Source of the DNA: Paenarthrobacter nitroguajacolicus JCM 14115
Lineage (GTDB): Bacteria; Actinomycetota; Actinomycetes; Actinomycetales; Micrococcaceae
DNA length: 33,659 nt
Assembly: GCA_001313365.1 (NCBI GenBank)
Contig: BBFS01000048.1
Location: forward strand, 1-33,659
Direction: 5' to 3'
Position numbers and translations under genes: made by a program. Shown piece by piece: positions 10,549 through 20,179 of the stretch. Position 1 is the first letter of the stretch. Every line of letters begins with the position of its first letter. The notes below the pieces were generated by a model. It was not told the DNA's origin, made no database searches, and saw only the letters and a program-made list of their open reading frames with translations.

Positions 10549-11704
10549 TCCGGACCCTTGCGCATCTGCTGTACGAGGTCCATGACCACTGCCTGCAGGT
10601 CGCCGTTGTGTTCAGCGGCCACCCGGCGCTGGCGTTGGTAGCTTGCTCCGCGCTCGATGATCTTCAGGACATCCGAGAGCTCTTCGGAGCAACCAAGCTT
10701 GGCCGCTACAGGTTCCAGCCGGGCGACGGTTTCAGCGAGGTGCTCTGTGACCAACTGTTCGTTGCCCTCGGCGTCGAGGATGATGATGGCTTCCATGCCG
10801 TACCGTGCGGCGCGCCATTTGTTCTCCTGCACATGCCACGGCGGCATGGTGGGGGGGATGCTGCCGCCGGCATCAAGGATGGAGGAGAACTCGTCCACAA
10901 GGCATTGGGTCAGCGCAGCAATGGCGCCTACTTCTTCAAGTGTGGCCAAGCCGTCGCAGATGCGCATCTCGATGGTGCCAGGTTTGACACGGGGGGGCGG
11001 ATGTCCCAGCGGATTTCGGAGGTCGCGTCAATGACACCTGTGGTGAACATGTCCTGGACGTAGGACTCGTAGGCCTCCCATGTTTCGAACTGGAAGGGCA
11101 GCCCGGCGGTGGGAAGCTGCTGGAACATGAGCGCACGTTGGGAAGCGTAGCCGGTTTCTTCGCCGGCCCAGTACGGGCTGGAGGCGGACAACGCCTGGAA
11201 GTGCGGGAAGTAGTTGACCAGGCCGTCCAGGATGGGGAGGACCTTGTCCCGGCGGTCGATGCCCACATGGACGTGAACGCCGTAGATCACCATCTGGCGT
11301 CCCCACCATTGGGTCCGCTCGATCAGCTTGGCGTAGCGTTCCTTGTCCGTGACGGGCTGGAGCAGGGGGAGGGCTGAACGGGTGGCTGCCTGCGCAGAAC
11401 ACCTCCACGCCCATGGGGTCGGTGACTTCACGGACGGCGGCCAGGGATCGGCTGAGGTCTTCCTTGGCATCCTTGACGGTCTCGCAAATGCCGGTGACCA
11501 GTTCCACAGTGTTGAGGAGCAGTTCGCGCTTGATATGGGGGGGTGTTCGTCGTCCTCATTGAGGTCGGGGTGGTTCGCGGCGACGCCCTTCAGGACATCG
11601 TTGGCGACTGATACCAATTCCCCCCCGGTGCGTGCATTGACGAGCGCCAACTCCCATTCCACACCCAGTGTCGATTGCCTGGATGGCGCAAAATCAATCT
11701 GCAC
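10542..11704 (-). CDS. YbdK-type carboxylate-amine ligase (glutamate-cysteine ligase 2 family; frame-broken)
   Basis: ATP-dependent ligase of the GCS2/YbdK family, which joins a carboxylate such as glutamate to an amine. It starts at GTG with the family motif LGVEWELALV; then EVFCAGSHPF, IYGVHVHVGID (conserved His pair) and EMRICDGLATLEEV follow, ending LVQQMRKGPDA. Length is about 387 residues. Breaks are near 11375-11385, 11540 and 10995, at G/C runs. GAGGGG (written with seven G) provides the ribosome site. Because this organism should make mycothiol (mshA present), the gene need not mean glutathione synthesis; the physiological substrate is unknown. It is convergent with tsaD. Confidence 0.85.
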
Positions 11705-11842
11705 GTAGTCCCCCCCTCATAGTCTGTCTCAGCCGGACACGGTTCCCCCCCGCTGTGGGGCCGCCAGCGGTCGGATCAAGTCTAATGCAGCCGGAACACA
11801 GGTGGCTGCTGGGGGGGACTAGCGGGAGACAAAGACCGTCAT

Positions 11843-11878
11843 TTGCTAATGAGAATGATTCGCAATAGAATCAACGCA
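11843..11878 (+). promoter_or_regulatory. Promoter with embedded Zur-like box, leaderless start
   Basis: TTGCTA (-35, 11843-11848), 17 bp, TAGAAT (-10, 11866-11871), then ATG 6 nt later at 11878. Inside the spacer lies TGAGAATGATTCGCA (11850-11864), a 15-bp palindrome with one mismatched pair that resembles the actinobacterial Zur consensus TGA-n-AAT-n-ATT-n-TCA. A repressor bound here would block the polymerase directly. The downstream genes (a COG0523-like protein and cysteine-free L36) are typical zinc-starvation targets, which favours Zur over Fur. Confidence 0.75.
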
Positions 11879-13044
11879 TGCATCTCACAGTCCTCAGTTC
11901 CCTGGACAGCCAATGCCGGGAGTCAGCCGCCGCCAGGCTCGGCCAGACCCACGCCAATTCCGTAGTGGTCCTTCACGATCTTCTGGATGGTTCACTGGTC
12001 TTGCGGCGCGTCTACCGGAACGGCCAGTTGTTCGAACGCGAAACCACGGTATTGGAGCATGGTTGCCTTAGCTGCACCGTCAGGTTGGATGTTGTCCCGA
12101 CGGCGGAACGCCTCGGCTCATGCGGCTTCGACCACGTTGTCCTGGGCCTCCCACCCGGCGTCGCAGCAGGGATGGCTGTTGCCGGGCTTCGGCGTGGATT
12201 GAGCCGTCCGGCGGTGATCGACAACGCTGTCCTGGCCTTGGACCCCCCCGTAGACCTGGACGACCATATCTGGGATCGTCACACCTTGTTTGAATCAGGA
12301 TTCACGTCCATGCCCACTGATGATCGCACCAGTGGAGAATTTCTGATCGGCGAGTTCGGGCAGGTGGACACCGTGATGGTGCACCCCCCCGGACTGGGGG
12401 GCCGTGCTGACCGGCGAGCCCCCCCGCGAGGCTCCGCCCAGTGGCTGCTGGGTGTCGAATTACTCGGCCAGTTGGCGTCCCATGCCGGAGTTGTTGGCGC
12501 GGCTGACGACTACCGGCGGGATGCTTCGACGACGCCGAAGCAGCGGCCCGTAACCGGCCCGGCGTCGTGCGTGTGCCCGTCAGCGAAGCCAGAGGTTCCT
12601 TCCGGACGGTGCTCGGGAAAGCGGGTCGACCACTGCATCCTGGGCGCTTCCGTGATGCGCTGCCACAGCTGGCGGCCTGCACGCACTGGCTGCGTGGCCG
12701 CCTCTGGATCGCGTCGGCGCCTAAAACGCGGATCGCCGTCCAGGGAATCGGGCCGCGCGTGTGGCTGGAAAGCACCGGAAAGTGGCTGGCTGACACTGTT
12801 GAATCAGCGCCTGGCCTCGCGCGCCCGGGGGAAGGCAGGTGCCGACGTCGACTCCCTCCTTGACTGGCACCCCCCCAGCCATGGCGACCGCGGAACTGTG
12901 CTGGCCATCACCGGAAGGTCGGAGGACATTGATCCCCAGGAAATCAGCGATCTGCTGGACGGCTGCCAACTAACGGAGGCGGAGATGGAGCAGGATTTCG
13001 ACGTCTGGGACGACCCCCCCCTGGAACTCAGCGACGCCCTCTAA
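11878..13044 (+). CDS. COG0523/CobW-like protein lacking recognisable GTPase motifs (frame-broken in middle)
   Basis: Resembles zinc-linked COG0523 (G3E GTPase) metallochaperones in layout. The N-terminal strand MHLTVLSSLDSQC aligns where the family has VTVLSGFLGAGKTT, but no P-loop is present. HGCLSCTVRLDV stands for the family's CxCC switch motif. FDHVVLGLPPGVAAG replaces the usual E-S/T-x-G segment, and QVDTVMVHPP stands where NKxD is expected. The C-terminal CobW_C domain is recognisable: LRGRLWIASAPKTRIAVQG, WLESTGKWLAD, GDRGTVLAITG and LLDGCQLTEAEME. The first 370 bases are unbroken, so the missing P-loop is not a frame artefact. Breaks occur near 12385-12420, 12540 and 12830. It is followed after 29 bp by rpmJ and driven by a Zur-like promoter. 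A zinc-related role is inferred. Confidence 0.85.
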   Translation: MHLTVLSSLDSQCRESAAARLGQTHANSVVVLHDLLDGSLVLRRVYRNGQLFERETTVLEHGCLSCTVRLDVVPTAERLGSCGFDHVVLGLPPGVAAGMAVAGLRRGLSRPAVIDNAVLALDPPVDLDDHIWDRHTLFESGFTSMPTDDRTSGEFLIGEFGQVDTVMVHPPGLGGRADRRAPPRGSAQWLLGVELLGQLASHAGVVGAADDYRRDASTTPKQRPVTGPASCVCPSAKPEVPSGRCSGKRVDHCILGASVMRCHSWRPARTGCVAASGSRRRLKRGSPSRESGRACGWKAPESGWLTLLNQRLASRARGKAGADVDSLLDWHPPSHGDRGTVLAITGRSEDIDPQEISDLLDGCQLTEAEMEQDFDVWDDPPLELSDAL

Positions 13045-13073
13045 ACCGAACACCCACACAAAGGAGAAACACC

Positions 13074-13201
13074 ATGAAAGTCAGGAATTCGCTGCGTGCC
13101 CTCAAGAAGATCCCCCCCGGCGCCAGATCGTGCGCAGGCGGGGGGGGCGCACCTTCGTCATCAACAAGAACAACCCGCGGATGAAGGCGCGGCAGGGCTA
13201 A
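13074..13201 (+). CDS. rpmJ: 50S ribosomal protein L36, zinc-independent (cysteine-free) paralogue
   Basis: Small ribosomal protein. ATG 13074 has AAGGAG seven bases upstream. Correcting two runs (CCCCCCC near 13111 and GGGGGGG near 13140) gives MKVRNSLRALKKIPGAQ, then VRRRGRTFVINKNNPRMKA, then RQG and a stop: about 40 residues. The zinc-ribbon L36 has a Cys/His cluster; this one has no Cys at all. Such C-minus paralogues are known to replace zinc-binding copies during zinc limitation in streptomycetes and mycobacteria. Position right after the Zur-like-controlled COG0523-like gene supports the same role. The zinc-binding paralogue is not in this window. Confidence 0.92.
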
Positions 13202-13226
13202 CAGCACGGCGTTGTTTAATGGGGGA

Positions 13227-14039
13227 ATGCCAATCCTGAACAAAGACATGTCCCTGTGCATTTCGCTTGCGGCCCGGCCCAGCAATATCGGGACCAGGTT
13301 CCACAACTATCTGTACGATCTGCTCGGCCTGAACTTTGTCTACAAGGCATTCGCCCCCCGCGGACATCACCCTTGCGGTGGCGGGCATCCGCGGCCTCCC
13401 GATCCGGGGCGCCGCGGTGTCCATGCCGTACAAAGAAGCCGTCATCCCGCTGGTTGACGTCATGGATCCGTCGGCCAAAGCCATTGATTCGGTGAATACC
13501 ATCGTCAATAACCACGGTGTCCTCACCGCCTACAACACGGACTACATCGCGATCGCCCGGCTCCTGAAGGACCACCAGGTTCCCAGCAGCCACACGGCGC
13601 TGCTCCGCGGTGCCGGCGGCATGGCCAAGGCCGTAGCCGCAGCCCTTCGGGACGCCGGGTTCACCGCTGTAACCATCGTGGCACGCAATGAGGCACCGGC
13701 CGTGCGCTCGCAGACCTCTACGGCTTCGGATGGCAGGACGACGTCAACGGCTCAACCGCGGACCTCATCATCAACGTCACTCCGTTGGGAATGGCAGGTG
13801 CGGATGAAACCGCCCAGTCCTTCGATGACGCCACTATTTCCGCTGCCCAGGTGGTGTTCGACGTCGTGGCATTGCCGTCGGAGACGCCGCTCATCACCGC
13901 TGCCCGGCGAGCCGACAAGAAGGTGATCACGGGCGCCGAAGTGATCGCTATCCAAGCCGAGGAGCAGTTTGTCCTATACACGGGCGTGCGTCCGAGCGCC
14001 GAGCAGGTGCGTGAAGCTTCGGAGTTCTCCCGCCGCTAG
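13227..14039 (+). CDS. Shikimate 5-dehydrogenase family (AroE-like) oxidoreductase (frame-broken)
   Basis: NAD(P)-dependent shikimate/quinate dehydrogenase family member of about 270 residues. The N-terminal substrate domain has GLNFVYKAFAP, GAAVSMPYKEAVIPL (catalytic Lys region) and IDSVNTIVN, then AYNTDYIA with the paired Asp. The nucleotide-binding domain reads LLRGAGGMAKAVAAALRDAG, then IINVTPLGMAGAD; it ends GAEVIAIQAEEQFVLYTG. Breaks are at the CCCCCC near 13356 and near 13700. The start ATG 13227 has a G-rich ribosome site (GGGGGA). The gene could serve shikimate metabolism or quinate/aminoshikimate-type catabolism; no other aro gene is adjacent. The 3' end overlaps the opposite-strand methyltransferase by up to 66 bp. 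Confidence 0.85.
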
Positions 14040-15294
14040 CTCTTGTGACACATCAGCCGTCACTGGCTCCACGACAACAGCCACTCTTTCCTCGCCGATC
14101 CGGGTGAGGACCAAGGTGGCTGTTTTCGCATCCTTGCCCTTGATGGGTTTGGCGGGAAGCAGTTGCTTCCGCAGCTCCTCCGGGGTCACTGCCGTGCCGC
14201 GCTTCTTGATATCCAGCACCGTGACGCCGTTGTTCTTCACCCAGGCCTTGAGCGCCTTGACGTTGTAGGGCATCACTTCAAGCACTTTGTAGGCACGGGC
14301 GAACGGGGGGGTGTCATGCAGCTCGGGGGGGCGCAGATGTAGGCGATGTGCTCGTCCACCAGATGCCCACCGAGGCGTTCTGCGACGTCGGCCACCAGCC
14401 CTGCCCGGATCACCGCCCCATCGTTCGTAGAGGAAGCCTCTACAGGTCCGACGGCGGCTACCGGGCCGCCGTCGAAATCCGCACCGCTGGTGATTTCAGC
14501 GCGCCTTGGCTGCCGATAACCAGCGCTGCGCGACGCACGCCGGGGGGGCGGGCCACTGCGTTGAACCATAAGGTCACTTCGGTAACATCGCCGCCCACTG
14601 AGACCCATTGGGCCTCGCAGCCTGACGGCACGGAATCATGGGGGGGATTCCGGGACCCATTTTGACGCCGATTGCGCGGCCGGTGGCTGCCAGGCGTTCA
14701 ACGAAGGACAACGGGGGGGAGAGAACGCTTCAGGGTCCCAGATCCGCTTGGTTCCGGAAGTGGACGTGGTTCGCCGGGCAGGATCCAGCCATACACCGTC
14801 GATCCCCCCCTCCAGTTCCACGGACGTGGCATCCGAGTGCACCACAGTGGCGTGCGGGAATGGCATGAGGTTGATCGTGGCGCAGGCGGCAGTGGTTTCA
14901 TCCATCTCAACGGCGGTCACCGAAATGTCCATGGAAGCCATCGCCATGGAATCGGCACCAAGGCCGCAGCCGAGGTCGGCAACGTGCGGGATGCCCGCCT
15001 TCGCGAAACGCTCGGCGTGCCGGGCCGCGACGTTCAAGCGCGTTGCCTGCTCCAGTCCCGCTTGAGTGAAAAGCATCTGCCGGGCGAACTCGCCGAACTT
15101 GGCCTCGGCACGTGTCCGCAGGCGGGATTGCGTGAGGACCGCGGCCACGAGTTCGGGGGGGAGTGGCCCGCTTTCCGGAGCTCGGCATTGACGCTGAACG
15201 AGTCGGCTTCCCGGTAGGGCCCCAAGGAGGCAAGAAGTTCCCATCCTTCAGTTGTCAGCAAGGGCGCGATCTGTTCCTGCGGTGCGTGAGGCAT
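13974..15294 (-). CDS. SAM-dependent methyltransferase with THUMP-like C-terminal domain (frame-broken)
   Basis: Class I methyltransferase. The N-terminal helical part (EQIAPLLTTEGWELLASL) leads to the SAM-binding motif VADLGCGLGADSMAMA, then VTAVEMDE and the WLDPARRT motif. The C-terminal THUMP-like domain includes VLEVMPYNVKALKAWVK and VLDIKKRGTAVTPEELRKQL. Length is about 430 residues. Breaks occur near 15160, 14720, 14640, 14545, 14435 and 14300-14335. ATG 15294 has a TAGGCT box 7 nt upstream and no ribosome site (leaderless candidate). Substrate unknown; RNA is likely from the domain type. The written stop at 13974 overlaps the AroE-like gene by 66 bp; an indel could move the true stop earlier. 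Confidence 0.8.
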
Positions 15295-15361
15295 GGGATC
15301 AAGCCTAACGGCGCGGTGCTTGACAACGTGACCGGCGAATCAGCCCGATAGGGTTGTTTTC

Positions 15362-15727
15362 ATGGAAGACAACGCAGCCCCGCATCACTCCACCATGACA
15401 AAGTTCGCTCGTCCGGCCCTGATAGCGGGGGGGGCAGTGATCGCGGTGGTTTGCGTCGGCCTGCTAATCATTATCTTCGCGCTGGATTCCTTCAATGCCG
15501 CCACCTACTCCGTCGCCGGCAAGAGCGTTAACGACGCCACCGAGGAAGCGCGGGGCATCCGCGAACTCTACAGCGGCGCCAGAACCGGTGGAATCATCAC
15601 CTTGGCGATCTCCGGCGTCGTTGCTATTGCCGCTGCCGTAGTGCTGTATCTGAACCGCGGCAACGCTCCGCTGGACGAGGATGACGACGGCGAAGACTAC
15701 GATCTGGACGACCTCACCGGCCGGTGA
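15362..15727 (+). CDS. Small two-helix membrane protein of unknown function
   Basis: An intact 121-residue protein. Two hydrophobic segments are seen: about residues 19-37 (ALIAGGAVIAVVCVGLLIII) and 79-98 (IITLAISGVVAIAAAVVLYL). A polar region of some 40 residues lies between them, and the C-terminal tail is very acidic (DEDDDGEDYDLDD). I recognise no family. TAGGGT lies 7 nt before the ATG with no ribosome site, so the mRNA may be leaderless. A TTGACA at 15320 is too far (23 bp) to be its standard -35. It lies between the methyltransferase and groES and is probably transcribed alone. Confidence 0.75.
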   Translation: MEDNAAPHHSTMTKFARPALIAGGAVIAVVCVGLLIIIFALDSFNAATYSVAGKSVNDATEEARGIRELYSGARTGGIITLAISGVVAIAAAVVLYLNRGNAPLDEDDDGEDYDLDDLTGR

Positions 15728-15751
15728 CGGAGGTTCACTCATGACGAAATT

Positions 15752-15822
15752 CTGGCACTCGCCTTGACCGAGTGCTAACGCTTACATAGAGTCTTGTTAG
15801 CACTCTCCCCCGGAGGTGCTAA
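15752..15822 (+). promoter_or_regulatory. groES promoter with two CIRCE (HrcA) operators
   Basis: CIRCE 1: CTGGCACTC, 9 nt, GAGTGCTAA (15752-15778; right arm perfect, left arm 7 of 9). CIRCE 2: TTAGCACTC (15797-15805) and GTGCTAA (15816-15822), one base shorter than the standard spacing, possibly a lost A in GAGAGTG. A promoter lies between and across them: TTGACC (15764-15769), 17 bp, TAGAGT (15787-15792). HrcA repression with heat induction is inferred from the well-known CIRCE-HrcA system. hrcA is not in this window. Confidence 0.9.
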
Positions 15823-15917
15823 TCACGCCAAGCGTCTTCCGGCACCGCGACGACGGTTGTACGCTCCGGCACCCTAGTTCTTAGTCCATGAATCAGCTCA
15901 TGAAAAGGAGAGTCCGA

Positions 15918-16214
15918 GTGTCGGTCTCGATTAAGCCTCTTGAGGATCGTATTGTTGTTCGCCCGCTCGAAGCAGAGCAGACCACGCTTCCGGCCTGGTA
16001 ATTCCGGACTCCGCACAGGAGAAGCCGCAGGAAGGCGAAGTTGTTGCAATCGGCCCCCGGCCGTTTCGATGACAACGGCAACCGCGTACCGGTTGACGTA
16101 GCTGTTGGCGACGTCGTCATCTACTCCAAGTACGGTGGAACCGAAGTCAAGACCGGCGGCAACGAGTACCTCGTTCTGTCCGCCCGCGACGTCCTTGCGA
16201 TCGTCGTAAAGTAA
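15918..16214 (+). CDS. groES: Co-chaperonin GroES (frame-broken)
   Basis: 10-kDa lid of the GroEL folding chamber. It reads [23 protein letters not shown], then [20 protein letters not shown], then [20 protein letters not shown] and [15 protein letters not shown]: about 98 residues. The mobile loop contains the break near 15988 (one G lost in ACGGCTTCC), and a CCCCC run near 16051 causes the second. GTG 15918 has AAAGGAG 7 nt upstream. The gene is under the dual CIRCE promoter and is followed by a hairpin before groEL. Confidence 0.95.
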
Positions 16215-16226
16215 CTTCCTGGAGCC

Positions 16227-16278
16227 CCCGCACCGCCGCCGCGTTGGAATCATTCCGACCGTCAGCGGTGCGGGTTTT
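16227..16278 (+). terminator. Terminator-like hairpin between groES and groEL
   Basis: CCCGCACCGC (16227-16236) is exactly complementary to GCGGTGCGGG (16265-16274), followed at once by TTTT. A 10-bp GC stem with a 28-nt loop and a short U tract fits an intrinsic terminator or attenuator that could raise the groES:groEL mRNA ratio, or an RNA-processing or stability element. Confidence 0.65.
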
Positions 16279-16287
16279 CTGTCTTGA

Positions 16288-17918
<1,631 letters not shown>

Positions 17919-17930
17919 GAGCCTGTTATA

Positions 17931-17970
17931 CAGAAGCCCCGGTCACCTTGACCGGGGGGGCTTCTGTTGT
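17931..17970. terminator. groEL intrinsic terminator
   Basis: CAGAAG-CCCC-GGTCA (17931-17945) pairs with TGACC-GGGGGGG-CTTCTG (17949-17966), followed by a T-rich stretch. The arms match perfectly except that four C face seven G. This is an internal sign that the G run has been expanded. Confidence 0.85.
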
Positions 17971-18097
17971 TTCCGGGGGGGTGGTGTCGTGGCCTGTGTC
18001 GCTCAGCTATTGTGAGCGCACGACGCGGCGGTAACCTGACGCTAATACGGCGGCTTGGGTGCGTCAACGGGGGCGCATCGACGCCGACGGGTAAGCC

Positions 18098-19743
18098 ATG
18101 ACGATGCCTGCCACAGCTTTGGACCTGGGACGCTCGGCATTCTCCGAGCACCGCTGGAGCGATGCCTTCGAATTCCTCGCACGCGCCGACACCGCAGGGG
18201 GGCCTGCCTGCTCAAGACATCGAGTTGGTGGCCTCCGTAGCGATGCTGTTGGGCAAAGACACCGAGGGCGTGGCCTACTTGACCCGGGCGCACGACGAAT
18301 TCATCACGCTGGGCGACACGGATAGTGCCGCACGCTGCGCAGCGTGGCTGGTGCTGTACTTGATGGATCTCGGTGAGCCCGCCCGCAGCAGCGGCTGGAT
18401 GTCCCGGGCCAAGCATCTGGTGGAAGGGCTGGATAGCCCTACCGCAGCGGAGGGCTACCTGTTGGTTCCGGAGGCACTTGGTGCCCTGTACGGAGGAGCT
18501 CCGGAGGCGAGCTTTGCGATTTTCAGCCGGGCGTTGGAGATCGGCCGGCACTTCCAGGACAAGGACCTCATGGCGCTGGGTCAGCTCGGCGTCGGAACCG
18601 CCAGGCTCACCCTCGGATTCCCTGATGAGGCCTTCAACTTCTTGATGAAGTGATGGTCTCGGTCATCGCGGGCGAAGTTTCGCCTATCCCGTCCGGGATC
18701 ATCTATTGTGCGGTGATCGGCAACTGCCGTTTGGTGTTGGATGTCCGCCGTGCCCAGGAGTGGACGGCCGCGTTGGAGAAATGGTGCGGGGACAGGCCTG
18801 ACATGGTCATGTTCAGCGGGCAGTGCCAGTCCCACCGGGCGGAGTTGTTTCTCCTCCATGGCGCATGGGATGACGCCCTTGCCGCGGCGCGGATTGCCCA
18901 AGACCGTGCGCGGCGGGGGGGCGATCCGGAAGCCACTTACGGCGCTTGGTACCAGCAAGGGGGGGAAATTCTCCGTCTCAGGGGGGGAAGCCTGGCCGAA
19001 GCCGAAGCTGCCTATGCAAGGGCAGGGGGAGACGGGTTTCGAGCCTCTTCCCGGTATGGCTTGGTGCGATTGGCCCAGCAGAACGGCCCCCAGGCCCAGT
19101 CCATGATGCGTCGGGCAGTGGCAGCATCGGATCCTGCCAACCGGCGAAGACTTCTTCCGGCTCTTGTTGAGGTGGAACTCGCCGCCGGTGAGCTGACAGC
19201 TGCTAGGTCCGCTGCCAGCGAATTTGCGTCCCTTGTTGACCCGGAAAAGCGCCCTCTGGAAGCTGCCCTCGCTGCCCACGCGGAGGCGAGCGTGCTCTTG
19301 GCTGAAGGCAGCGCGGAAGCTGCCTGATGGCGGCACGGACGGCATGGAGACTGTGGTTCTCCCTTGAAGCACCGTATGAGGCAGCCCGTTGCCGCGTGCT
19401 CGCGGGCAGGGCCTGCGCGGCGCTGGGCGACCCTGATTCGGCGACTATGGAATTAGAAGCGGCCCGGGCGGAATTCGTGGAGCTGGGTGCCGCTCCCGCG
19501 GCCTCAGAAGTAGTGGGCATCAGTGGAGAACGCGATCAAGGCACCAGCTCGCCGCTTACTGTCCGCGAACTGGAGGTCCTGCGTCTGGTGGCGGAGGGCA
19601 ACGCGAACAAAACCATTGCCCGATCCCTTTACCTCAGCGAAAAGACCGTTGCGCGGCACGTGAGCAATATCCTCACCAAACTCGCTGTGCCATCGCGCGT
19701 GGCTGCGAGCCGGTATGCGTTCGATCACCATCTGTTGAGCTAA
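18098..19743 (+). CDS. LuxR-family transcriptional regulator with long helical (TPR-like) N-terminal region (frame-broken)
   Basis: Reads as one protein of about 548 residues once three breaks are bridged: near 18200 (GGGGGG), at 18647 (TTCTTG for TTCCTTG) and at 19327 (GCCTGATG for GCCCTGATG). The first 470 residues are Ala/Leu-rich helical repeats of TPR type ([39 protein letters not shown]). The C-terminal LuxR helix-turn-helix is clear: [20 protein letters not shown], then [21 protein letters not shown] see no Walker A motif, so it is not a classic LAL/MalT ATPase. Target genes are unknown; the PQ-loop and monooxygenase genes downstream are candidates. An 18-bp duplication spans the stop codon. 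Confidence 0.87.
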
Positions 19744-19763
19744 CGCCATCTGTTGAGGTAACG
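19728..19763. repeat. 18-bp tandem duplication across the luxR-type stop codon
   Basis: CCATCTGTTGAG-C-TAACG (19728-19745) is followed directly by CCATCTGTTGAG-G-TAACG (19746-19763), differing at one base. It repeats the last codons and the stop of the regulator gene, so protein length is unchanged. Confidence 0.85.
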
Positions 19764-19859
19764 CTCGTTCGCCTGTGCGCATAAGTACCCATGCAGCGTG
19801 GGTGGGAATGGGTCATTTTGCCGACGCGGTGGATGGGGCTGGACTCATAGCTTGGCTGT

Positions 19860-20179
19860 ATGAACATTCCACTGCTTGCCGGCACCGTATCCACCGTGCT
19901 CTTCGCCGCCAGCATGCTCCCCATGCTTCTGAAGGCCGTGCGCACCAAGGACCTTGAGTCATACAGCGTCGGCAACATCGCCACCACCAACGTGGCCAAC
20001 GCAGTGCATTCGTTCTATGTCTTTGATCTTCCGGCAGGCCCCCCCGTATGGCTGCTGCACTCCTTCTATGTTGTGGCGTCTGCCTCATGCTCCTGTGGTG
20101 CCTGCGCTACCGGAAGGTTCCTGAAGACGCACACAAAGAACCCATCGGAGAACCAGTAATTGAAGGGAAAAAGCCATGA
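19860..20179 (+). CDS. PQ-loop/SemiSWEET-like small membrane protein (one break)
   Basis: About 106 residues with three predicted helices. Helix 1 is TVSTVLFAASMLPMLLKAV with a Pro followed by VRTKDLESYSVGNI, the pattern of PQ-loop repeats (SemiSWEET sugar transporters and relatives). Helices 2 and 3 are around NVANAVHSFYVFDL and VWLLHSFYVVASA. One C is missing near 20083; restoring it gives ALMLLWCLRYRKVPEDA and a stop at 20177-20179 that overlaps the next ATG (ATGA). A CCCCCC run near 20040 adds a Pro. TAGCTT lies 6 nt before the ATG (leaderless candidate). The transported substrate is unknown. Confidence 0.75.

Noticed and set aside
11850..11864. Fur (iron) box
   Set aside because: The palindrome is also Fur-like, but the downstream genes (COG0523-like and cysteine-free L36) are zinc-limitation genes, so Zur is preferred.
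15320..15354. TTGACA ... TAGGGT as a standard promoter for the small membrane protein
   Set aside because: The spacing is 23 bp, too long for a sigma-70-type promoter; only the TAGGGT box is retained as a candidate.
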